Position numbers and translations under genes: made by a program
Part shown: positions 1 through 10,320 of the stretch, one piece after another
Layout of the letters: the number at the start of each line of letters is the position of its first letter
How positions within the stretch are numbered: position 1 is the first letter of the stretch
NCBI GenBank assembly: GCA_963556195.1
Contig: CAUVYP010000586.1
Span: 310,001 to 374,000 of the forward strand
Direction of reading: 5' to 3'
DNA length: 64,000 bases
DNA from: Sepiola atlantica
Taxonomy: Eukaryota > Mollusca > Cephalopoda > Sepiida > Sepiolidae
The notes under the pieces: model-generated
Seen by the model: the letters and a program-made list of their open reading frames with translations, nothing else
Told to the model about the DNA's origin: nothing
The model's database searches: none

Positions 1-90
1 TTCTACTGAAGTACCAAGTTTCAGAAGTGCAGCTCTTGTACTGCCGGAGATATGTCGATACAAACTGAATACGCAAAACATCAACAAAAT
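1..90. repeat. partial repeat at left edge
   Basis: This is the 3' part of a 186-bp unit, from TTCTACTGAAG to CATCAACAAAAT, cut by the window edge. The variable box lies outside the window, so A, B and E cannot be separated. The array continues leftwards. Confidence 0.97.
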
Positions 91-142
91 TTAGCGCGTT
101 TTAAAGTTGATATCGCTTTTGTTTATAACTTCCACATTTATT

Positions 143-159
143 CGAATTGTGCAACGAAA
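143..159 (-). other. half-match to a CENP-B box (reference copy)
   Basis: Read on the minus strand, these 17 bases begin TTTCGTTG, matching the first eight positions of the mammalian CENP-B box consensus (YTTCGTTGG...). The second essential block (CGGG) is absent; the equivalent bases are ATTC. It is present in almost every unit but lost in the E units with GCAACAAAAC (26502, 28362, 29664, 32640). It may be coincidence, and binding is not implied. Confidence 0.35.
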
Positions 160-168
160 CTTTGCACA
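148..168. other. inverted repeat with 7-bp arms (reference copy)
   Basis: TGTGCAA (148-154) and TTGCACA (162-168) are perfect inverted arms around a 7-base loop, CGAAACT. The full 7-bp arms occur in units with the A-type box (A, C, E, H). In B, D and F units the right arm reads TTGCAG, so only TGCAA/TTGCA (5 bp) pairs. Such a dyad could extrude as a short hairpin or bind a dimeric protein; neither is shown by the sequence. It recurs every 186 bp. Confidence 0.8.
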
Positions 169-648
169 GATTAGCGGAGTCACATTTTCTACTGAAGTAC
201 AAAGTTTCAGAAGTGCAGCTCTTGTACTGCCGGAGATATGTCGATACAAACTGAATACGCAAAACATCAACAAAATTTAGCGCGTTTTAAAGTGGATATC
301 GCTTTTGTTTATAACTTCCACATTTATTCGAATTGTGCAACGAAACTTTGCAGACCGTCGCGGAGACACACGTTTTACTGAAGTACCAAGTTTCAGAAGT
401 GCAGCTCTTGTAATGCCGGAGATATGTCGATACAAACTGAATACGCAAAACATCAACTAAATTTAGCGCGTTTTAAAGTTGATATCGCTTTTGTTTATAA
501 CTTCCACATTTATTCGAATTGTGCAACGAAACTTTGCACAGATTAGCGGAGTCACATTTTCTACTGAAGTACCAAGTTTCAGAAGTGCAGCTCTTGTACT
601 GCCGGAGATATGTCGATACAAACTGAATACGCAAAACATCAACAAAAT

Positions 649-834
649 TTAGCGCGTTTTAAAGTTGATATCGCTTTTGTTTATAACTTCCACATTTATT
701 CGAATTGTGCAACGAAACTTTGCAGACAGTCGCGGATAGGCCTTTTCTACTGAAGTACCAAGTTTCAGAAGTGCAGCTCTTGTACTGCCGGAGATATGTC
801 GATACAAACTGAATACGCAAAACATCAACAAAAT
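649..834. repeat. subtype B repeat (reference unit)
   Basis: B is identical to A outside the variable box, where it carries CAGACAGTCGCGGATAGG followed by CCTTTTCTACTG. It follows E in the C-D-E-B module and alternates with A in many spacers. In the last third of the window a B variant with CCTATTCTAC replaces it (from 51798). Confidence 0.95.
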
Positions 835-1206
835 TTAGCGCGTTTTAAAGTTGATATCGCTTTTGTTTATAACTTCCACATTTATTCGAATTGTGCAACG
901 ACACTTTGCACAGATTAGCGGAGTCACATTTTCTACTGAAGTACCAAGGTTCAGAAGTGCAGCTCTTGTACTGCCGGAGATATGTCGATACAAACTGAAT
1001 ACGCAAACTATCAACAAAATTTAGTGCGATTAAAAGTTAGTATCGCTTTTGTTTATAACTTCACCATTCTTTAGAATTGTGCAACGAAACTTTGCAGAGA
1101 TAAGCGGAGTCACATGCTCTACTGAAGTACCAAGTTTCAGAAGTGCAGCTCTTTTACTGCCGGAGATATGTCGATACAAACTGAATACGCAAAACATCAA
1201 CAAAAT

Positions 1207-1392
1207 TTAGCGCGTTTTAAAGTGGATATCGCTTTTGTTTATAACTTCCACATTTATTCGAATTGTGCAACGAAACTTTGCACAGATTAGCGGAGTCACA
1301 TTTTCTACTGAAGTACCAAGTTTCAGAAGTGCAGCTCTTGTACTGCCGGAGATATGTCGATACAAACTGAATACGCAAAACATCAACAAAAT
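1207..1392. repeat. subtype E repeat (reference unit)
   Basis: E differs from A by GTGGATATC in place of GTTGATATC near its start; its box and 3' end are A-like. It nearly always follows D and precedes B, giving the C-D-E-B module. The GTGGATATC marker is shared with F, so the left ends of E and F are the same and only the variable box separates them. Confidence 0.93.
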
Positions 1393-2136
1393 TTAGCGCG
1401 TTTTAAAGTTGATATCGCTTTTGTTTATAACTTCCACATTTATTCGAATTGTGCAACGAAACTTTGCAGACAGTCGCGGATAGGCCTTTTCTACTGAAGT
1501 ACCAAGTTTCAGAAGTGCAGCTCTTGTACTGCCGGAGATATGTCGATACAAACTGAATACGCAAAACATCAACAAAATTTAGCGCGTTTTAAAGTTGATA
1601 TCGCTTTTGTTTATAACTTCCACATTTATTCGAATTGTGCAACGAAACTTTGCACAGATTAGCGGAGTCACATTTTCTACTGAAGTACCAAGTTTCAGAC
1701 GTGCAGCTCTTGTACTGCCGGAGATATGTCGATACAAACTGAATACGCAAAACATCAACAAAATTTAGCGCGTTTTAAAGTTGATATCGCTTTTGTTTAT
1801 AACTTCCACATTTATTCGAATTGTGCAACGAAACTTTGCAGACAGTCGCGGATAGGCCTTTTCTACTGAAGTACCAAGTTTCAGAAGTGCAGCTCTTGTA
1901 CTGCCGGAGATATGTCGATACAAACTGAATACGCAAAACATCAACAAAATTTAGCGCGTTTTAAAGTTGATATCGCTTTTGTTTATAACTTCCACATTTA
2001 TTCGAATTGTGCAACGAAACTTTGCACAGATTAGCGGAGTCACATTTTCTACTGAAGTACAAAGTTTCAGAAGTGCAGCTCTTGTACTGCCGGAGATATG
2101 TCGATACAAACTGAATACGCAAAACATCAACAAAAT

Positions 2137-2508
2137 TTAGCGCGTTTTAAAGTTGATATCGCTTTTGTTTATAACTTCCACATTTATTCGAATTGTGCAA
2201 CGAAACTTTGCACAGATTAGCGGAGTCACATTTTCTACTGAAGTACCAAGTTTCAGAAGTGCAGCTCTTGTACTGCCGGAGATATGTCGATACAAACTGA
2301 ATACGCAAACTATCAACAAAATTTAGTGCGATTTAAAGTTAGTATCGCTTTTGTTTATAACTTCACCATTCTTTAGAATTGTGCAACGAAACTTTGCAGA
2401 GATAAGCGGAGTCACATGCTCTACTGAAGTACCAAGTTTCAGAAGTGCAGCTCTTTTACTGCCGGAGATATGTCGATACAAACTGAATACGCAAAACATC
2501 AACAAAAT
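2137..2508. repeat. C-D repeat pair (reference units)
   Basis: C (2137-2322) has an A-like box but ends CGCAAACTATCAAC. D (2323-2508) begins TTAGTGCGATTTAAAG, has GTTAGTATC, which removes the GATATC present in most units, then TTCACCATTCTTTAGAATTG, the box CAGAGATAAGCGGAGTCAC plus ATGCTCTACTG, and GCTCTTTTACTG. The markers at the end of C and the start of D are contiguous, so they probably belong to one ancestral unit whose natural boundary lies upstream of the phase used here. By my count all 64 D-type units in the window follow a C. Confidence 0.95.
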
Positions 2509-2880
2509 TTAGCGCGTTTTAAAGTGGATATCGCTTTTGTTTATAACTTCCACATTTATTCGAATTGTGCAACGAAACTTTGCACAGATTAGCGGAGTCA
2601 CATTTTCTACTGAAGTACCAAGTTTCAGAAGTGCAGCTCTTGTACTGCCGGAGATATGTCGATACAAACTGAATACGCAAACTATCAACAAAATTTAGTG
2701 CGATTTAAAGTTGATATCGCTTTTGTTTATAACTTCACCATTCTTTTGAATTGTGCAACGAAACTTTGCAGAGATAAGCGGAGTCACATGCTCTACTGAA
2801 GTACCAAGTTTCAGAAGTGCAGCTCTTTTACTGCCGGAGATATGTCGATACAAACTGAATACGCAAAACATCAACTAAAT

Positions 2881-3066
2881 TTAGCGCGTTTTAAAGTGGA
2901 TATCGCTTTTGTTTATAACTTCCACATTTATTCGAATTGTGCAACGAAACTTTGCAGACCGTCGCGGAGACACACGTTCTACTGAAGTACCAAGTTTCAG
3001 AAGTGCAGCTCTTGTAATGCCGGAGATATGTCGATACAAACTGAATACGCAAAACATCAACTAAAT
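2881..3066. repeat. subtype F repeat (reference unit)
   Basis: F carries GTGGATATC, the box CAGACCGTCGCGGAGACACACG followed by TTCTACTG, usually GCTCTTGTAATGCC, and usually ends CATCAACTAAAT. The F-prime form ends CATCAACAAAAT (for example 25014, 30966, 41196). It follows every D-prime unit I identified and is normally followed by A. Confidence 0.93.
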
Positions 3067-6000
3067 TTAGCGCGTTTTAAAGTTGATATCGCTTTTGTTT
3101 ATAACTTCCACATTTATTCGAATTGTGCAACGAAACTTTGCACAGATTAGCGGAGTCACATTTTCTACTGAAGTACCAAGTTTCAGAAGTGCAGCTCTTG
3201 TACTGCCGGAGATATGTCGATACAAACTGAATACGCAAAACATCAACAAAATTTAGCGCGTTTTAAAGTTGATATCGCTTTTGTTTATAACTTCCACATT
3301 TATTCGAATTGTGCAACGAAACTTTGCAGACCGTCGCGGAGACACACGTTCTACTGAAGTACCAAGTTTCAGAAGTGCAGCTCTTGTACTGCCGGAGATA
3401 TGTCGATACAAACTGAATACGCAAAACATCAACAAAATTTAGCGCGTTTTAAAGTTGATATCGCTTTTGTTTATAACTTCCACATTTATTCGAATTGTGC
3501 AACGAAACTTTGCACAGATTAGCGGAGTCACATTTTCTACTGAAGTACCAAGTTTCAGAAGTGCAGCTCTTGTACTGCCGGAGATATGTCGATACAAACT
3601 GAATACGCAAACTATCAACAAAATTTAGTGCGATTTAAAGTTAGTATCGCTTTTGTTTATAACTTCACCATTCTTTAGAATTGTGCAACGAAACTTTGCA
3701 GAGATAAGCGGAGTCACATGCTCTACTGAAGTACCAAGTTTCAGAAGTGCAGCTCTTGTACTGCCGGAGATATGTCGATACAAACTGAATACGCAAAACA
3801 TCAACAAAATTTAGCGCGTTTTAAAGTGGATATCGCTTTTGTTTATAACTTCCACATTTATTCGAATTGTGCAACGAAACTTTGCACAGATTAGCGGAGT
3901 CACATTTTCTACTGAAGTACCAAGTTTCAGAAGTGCAGCTCTTGTACTGCCGGAGATATGTCGATACAAACTGAATACGCAAAACATCAACAAAATTTAG
4001 CGCGTTTTAAAGTTGATATCGCTTTTGTTTATAACTTCCACATTTATTCGAATTGTGCAACGAAACTTTGCAGACAGTCGCGGATAGGCCTTTTCTACTG
4101 AAGTACCAAGTTTCAGAAGTGCAGCTCTTGTACTGCCGGAGATATGTCGATACAAACTGAATACGCAAAACATCAACAAAATTTAGCGCGTTTTAAAGTT
4201 GATATCGCTTTTGTTTATAACTTCCACATTTATTCGAATTGTGCAACGAAACTTTGCACAGATTAGCGGAGTCACATTTTCTACTGAAGTACCAAGTTTC
4301 AGAAGTGCAGCTCTTGTACTGCCGGAGATATGTCGATACAAACTGAATACGCAAAACATCAACAAAATTTAGCGCGTTTTAAAGTTGATATCGCTTTTGT
4401 TTATAACTTCCACATTTATTCGAATTGTGCAACGAAACTTTGCAGACAGTCGCGGATAGGCCTTTTCTACTGAAGTACCAAGTTTCAGAAGTGCAGCACT
4501 TGTACTGCCGGAGATATGTCGATACAAACTGAATACGCAAAACATCAACAAAATTTAGCGCGTTTTAAAGTTGATATCGCTTTTGTTTATAACTTCCACA
4601 TTTATTCGAATTGTGCAACGAAACTTTGCACAGATTAGCGGAGTCACATTTTCTACTGAAGTACCAAGTTTCAGAAGTGCAGCTCTTGTACTGCCGGAGA
4701 TATGTCGAAACAAACTGAATACGCAAACTATCAACAAAATTTAGTGCGATTTAAAGTTAGTATCGCTTTTGTTTATAACTTCACCATTCTTTAGAATTGT
4801 GCAACGAAACTTTGCAGAGATAAGCGGAGTCACATGCTCTACTGAAGTACCAAGTTTCAGAAGTGCAGCTCTTTTACTGCCGGAGATATGTCGATACAAA
4901 CTGAATACGCTAAACATCAACAAAATTTAGCGCGTTTTAAAGTGGATATCGCTTTTGTTTATAACTTCCACATTTATTCGAATTGTGCAACGAAACTTTG
5001 CACAGATTAGCGGAGTCACATTTTCTACTGAAGTACCAAGTTTCAGAAGTGCAGCTCTTGTACTGCCGGAGATATGTCGATACAAACTGAATACGCAAAA
5101 CATCAACACAATTTAGCGCGTTTTAAAGTTGATATCGCTTTTGTTTATAACTTCCACATTTATTCGAATTGTGCAACGAAACTTTGCAGACAGTCGCGGA
5201 TAGGCCTTTTCTACTGAAGTACCAAGTTTCAGAAGTGCAGCTCTTGTACTGCCGGAGATATGTCGATACAAACTGAATACGCAAAACATCAACTAAATTT
5301 AGCGCGTTTTAAAGTTGATATCGCTTTTGTTTATAACTTCCACATTTATTCGAATTGTGCAACGAAACTTTGCACAGATTAGCGGAGTCACATTTTCTAC
5401 TGAAGTACCAAGTTTCAGAAGTGCAGCTCTTGTACTGCCGGAGATATGTCGATACAAACTGAATACGCAAAACATCAACAAAATTTAGCGCGTTTTAAAG
5501 TTGATATCGCTTTTGTTTATAACTTCCACATTTATTCGAATTGTGCAACGAAACTTTGCACAGATTAGCGGAGTCACATTTTCTACTGAAGTACCAAGTT
5601 TCAGAAGTGCAGCTCTTGTACTGCCGGAGATATGTCGATACAAACTGAATACGCAAACTATCAACAAAATTTAGTGCGATTTAAAGTTAGTATCGCTTTT
5701 GTTTATAACTTCACCATTCTTTAGAATTGTGCAACGAAACTTTGCAGAGATAAGCGGAGTCACATGCTCTACTGAAGTACCAAGTTTCAGAAGTGCAGCT
5801 CTTGTACTGCCGGAGATATGTCGATACAAACTGAATACGCAAAACATCAACAAAATTTAGCGCGTTTTAAAGTGGATATCGCTTTTGTTTATAACTTCCA
5901 CATTTATTCGAATTGTGCAACGAAACTTTGCACAGATTAGCGGAGTCACATTTTCTACTGAAGTACCAAGTTTCAGAAGTGCAGCTCTTGTACTGCCGGA

Positions 6001-9000
6001 GATATGTCGATACAAACTGAATACGCAAAACATCAACAAAATTTAGCGCGTTTTAAAGTTGATATCGCTTTTGTTTATAACTTCCACATTTATTCGAATT
6101 GTGCAACGAAACTTTGCAGACAGTCGCGGATAGGCCTTTTCTACTGAAGTACCAAGTTTCAGAAGTGCAGCTCTTGTACTGCCGGAGATATGTCGATACA
6201 AACTGAATACGCAAAACATCAACAAAATTTAGCGCGTTTTAAAGTTGATATCGCTTTTGTTTATAACTTCCACATTTATTCGAATTGTGCAACGAAACTT
6301 TGCACAGATTAGCGGAGTCACATTTTCTACTGAAGTACCAAGTTTCAGAAGTGCAGCTCTTGTACTGCCGGAGATATGTCGATACAAACTGAATACGCAA
6401 AACATCAACAAAATTTAGCGCGTTTTAAAGTTGATATCGCTTTTGTTTATAACTTCCACATTTATTCGAATTGTGCAACGAAACTTTGCAGACAGTCGCG
6501 GATAGGCCTTTTCTACTGAAGTACCAAGTTTCAGAAGTGCAGCTCTTGTACTGCCGGAGATATGTCGATACAAACTGAATACGCAAAACATCAACAAAAT
6601 TTAGCGCGTTTTAAAGTTGATATCGCTTTTGTTTATAACTTCCACATTTATTCGAATTGTGCAACGAAACTTTGCACAGATTAGCGGAGTCACATTTTCT
6701 ACTGAAGTACCAAGTTTCAGAAGTGCAGCTCTTGTACTGCCGGAGATATGTCGATACAAACTGAATACGCAAAACATCAACAAAATTTAGCGCGTTTTAA
6801 AGTTGATATCGCTTTTGTTTATAACTTCCACATTTATTCGAATTGTGCAACGAAACTTTGCACAGATTAGCGGAGTCACATTTTCTACTGAAGTACCAAG
6901 TTTCAGAAGTGCAGCTCTTGTACTGCCGGAGATATGTCGATACAAACTGAATACGCAAACTATCAACAAAATTTAGTGCGATTTAAAGTTAGTATCGCTT
7001 TTGTTTATAACTTCACCATTCTTTAGAATTGTGCAACGAAACTTTGCAGAGATAAGCGGAGTCACATGCTCTACTGAAGTACCAAGTTTCAGAAGTGCAG
7101 CTCTTTTACTGCCGGAGATATGTCGATACAAACTGAATACGCAAAACATCAAAAAAATTTAGCGCGTTTTAAAGTGGATATCGCTTTTGTTTATAACTTC
7201 CACATTTATTCGAATTGTGCAACGAAACTTTGCACAGATTAGCGGAGTCACATTTTCTACTGAAGTACCAAGTTTCAGAAGTGCAGCTCTTGTACTGCCG
7301 GAGATATGTCGATACAAACTGAATACGCAAAACATCAACAAAATTTAGCGCGTTTTAAAGTTGATATCGCTTTTGTTTATAACTTCCACATTTATTCGAA
7401 TTGTGCAACGAAACTTTGCAGACAGTCGCGGATAGGCCTTTTCTACTGAAGTACCAAGTTTCAGAAGTGCAGCTCTTGTACTGCCGGAGATATGTCGATA
7501 CAAACTGAATACGCAAAACATCAACAAAATTTAGCGCGTTTTAAAGTTGATATCGCTTTTGTTTATAACTTCCACATTTATTCGAATTGTGCAACGAAAC
7601 TTTGCACAGATTAGCGGAGTCACATTTTCTACTGAAGTACAAAGTTTCAGAAGTGCAGCTCTTGTACTGGCGGAGATATGTCGATACAAACTGAATACGC
7701 AAAACATCAACAAAATTAAGCGCGTTTTAAAGTTGATATCGCTTTTGTTTATAACTTCCACATTTATTCGAATTGTGCAACGAAACTTTGCAGACAGTCG
7801 CGGATAGGCCTTTTCTACTGAAGTACCAAGTTTCAGAAGTGCAGCTCTTGTACTGCCGGAGATATGTCGATACAAACTGAATACGCAAAACATCAACAAA
7901 ATTTAGCGCGTTTTAAAGTTGATATCGCTTTTGTTTATAACTTCCACATTTATTCGAATTGTGCAACGAAACTTTGCACAGATTAGCGGAGTCACATTTT
8001 CTGCTGAAGTACCAAGTTTCAGAAGTGCAGCTCTTGTACTGCCGGAGATATGTCGATACAAACTGAATACGCAAAACATCAACAAAATTTAGCGCGTTTT
8101 AAAGTTGATATCGCTTTTGTTTATAACTTCCACATTTATTCGAATTGTGCAACGAAACTTTGCACAGATTAGCGGAGTCACATTTTCTACTGAAGTACCA
8201 AGTTTCAGAAGTGCAGCTCTTGTACTGCCGGAGATATGTCGATACAAACTGAATACGCAAAACATCAACAAAATTTAGCGCGTTTTAAAGTTGATATCGC
8301 TTTTGTTTATAACTTCCACATTTATTCGAATTGTGCAACGAAACTTTGCACAGATTAGCGGAGTCACATCTTCTACTGAAGTACCAAGTTTCAGAAGTGC
8401 AGCTCTTGTACTGCCGGAGATATGTCGATACAAACTGAATACGCAAAACATCAACAAAATTTAGCGCGTTTTAAAGTTGATATCGCTTTTGTTTATAACT
8501 TCCACATTTATTCGAATTGTGCAACGAAACTTTGCACAGATTAGCGGAGTCACATTTTCTACTGAAGTACCAAGTTTCAGAAGTGCAGCTCTTGTACTGC
8601 CGGAGATATGTCGATACAAACTGAATACGCAAACTATCAACAAAATTTAGTGCGATTTAAAGTTAGTATCGCTTTTGTTTATAACTTCACCATTCTTTAG
8701 AATTGTGCAACGAAACTTTGCAGAGATAAGCGGAGTCACATGCTCTACTGAAGTACCAAGTTTCAGAAGTGCAGCTCTTTTACTGCCGGAGATATGTCGA
8801 TACAAACTGAATACGCAAAACATCAACAAAATTTAGCGCGTTTTAAAGTGGATATCGCTTTTGTTTATAACTTCCACATTTATTCGAATTGTGCAACGAA
8901 ACTTTGCACAGATTAGCGGAGTCACATTTCCTACTGAAGTACCAAGTTTCAGAAGTGCAGCTCTTGTACTGCCGGAGATATGTCGATACAAACTGAATAC

Positions 9001-10320
9001 GCAAAACATCAACAAAATTTAGCGCGTTTTAAAGTTGATATCGCTTTTGTTTATAACTTCCACATTTATTCGAATTGTGCAACGAAACTTTGCAGACAGT
9101 CGCGGATAGGCCTTTTCTACTGAAGTACCAAGTTTCAGAAGTGCAGCTCTTGTACTGCCGGAGATATGTCGATACAAACTGAATACGCAAAACATCAACA
9201 AAATTTAGCGCGTTTTAAAGTTGATATCGCTTTTGTTTATAACTTCCACATTTATTCGAATTGTGCAACGAAACTTTGCACAGATTAGCGGAGTCACATT
9301 TTCTACTGAAGTACCAAGTTTCAGAAGTGCAGCTCTTGTACTGCCGGAGATATGTCGATACAAACTGAATACGCAAAACATCAACTAAATTTAGCGCGTT
9401 TTAAAGTTGATATCGCTTTTGTTTATAACTTCCACATTTATTCGAATTGTGCAACGAAACTTTGCACAGATTAGCGGAGTAACATTTTCTACTGAAGTAC
9501 CAAGTTTCAGAAGTGCAGCTCTTGTACTGCCGGAGATATGTCGATACAAACTGAATACGCAAAACATCAACAAAATTTAGCGCGTTTTAAAGTTGATATC
9601 GCTTTTGTTTATAACTTCCACATTTATTCGAATTGTGCAACGAAACTTTGCACAGATTAGCGGAGTCACATTTTCTACTGAAGTACCAAGTTTCAGAAGT
9701 GCAGCTCTTGTACTGCCGGAGATATGTCGATACAAACTGAATACGCAAACTATCAACAAAATTTAGTGCGATTTAAAGTTAGTATCGCTTTTGTTTATAA
9801 CTTCACCATTCTTTAGAATTGTGCAACGAAACTTTGCAGAGATAAGCGGAGTCACATGCTCTACTGAAGTACCAAGTTTCAGAAGTGCAGCTCTTTTACT
9901 GCCGGAGATATGTCGATACAAACTGAATACGCAAAACATCAACAAAATTTAGCGCGTTTTAAAGTGGATATCGCTTTTGTTTATAACTTCCACATTTATT
10001 CGAATTGTGCAACGAAACTTTGCACAGATTAGCGGAGTCACATTTTCTACTGAAGTACCAAGTTTCAGAAGTGCAGCTCTTGTACTGCCGGAGATATGTC
10101 GATACAAACTGAATACGCAAAACATCAACAAAATTTAGCGCGTTTTAAAGTTGATATCGCTTTTGTTTATAACTTCCACATTTATTCGAATTGTGCAACG
10201 AAACTTTGCAGACAGTCGCGGATAGGCCTTTTCTACTGAAGTACCAAGTTTCAGAAGTGCAGCTCTTGTACTGCCGGAGATATGTCGATACAAACTGAAT
10301 ACGCAAAACATCAACAAAAT

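Larger units (their letters stand above)
91..276. repeat. subtype A repeat (reference unit)
   Basis: A is the commonest subtype. It begins TTAGCGCGTTTTAAAG, has GTTGATATC, then TTCCACATTTATTCGAATTG, then the variable box CACAGATTAGCGGAGTCAC, then GCTCTTGTACTGCC, and ends CGCAAAACATCAACAAAAT. This copy has a private C-to-A change (GTACAAAG for GTACCAAG near 200) that recurs in the units at 1951 and 7531, which are 10 and 30 units further on. Some A units end CATCAACTAAAT instead (A-star, for example 9205, 11251, 14413, 16831). Confidence 0.95.
91..10320. repeat. irregular C-D-E-B module region
   Basis: This stretch holds 55 units. The tetramer C-D-E-B recurs (starting at 835, 3439, 4555, 5485, 6787, 8461, 9577), separated by variable strings of A and B (A, B-A, B-A-B, B-A-A-A and so on). 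C-to-C distances are 5, 6, 7 or 9 units, so there is no fixed HOR length. One C-D-prime-F section lies at 2509-3066. No gene or unique sequence is seen. Confidence 0.88.

Noticed and set aside
121..131. TTTATAACTT as a TATA-like promoter element in each unit
   Set aside because: An AT-rich match of this size is expected by chance, and no transcript or initiator evidence exists. Satellite transcription is possible but not shown here.
91..273. 60-codon minus-strand open frames recurring in most units
   Set aside because: They start at TTG, recur only because the unit is 186 bp, vary freely at the amino-acid level, and are broken by stops in several spread variants (B with CCTATTC, unit 10507). 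No domain, signal or promoter is seen. I regard them as non-coding.
7547..7807. 86-codon plus-strand frame
   Set aside because: It comes from the same stop-loss and a chance frame across the same repeats.
7531..7899. 122-codon minus-strand frame
   Set aside because: It is two satellite units joined by loss of one stop codon, with no sign of coding constraint.
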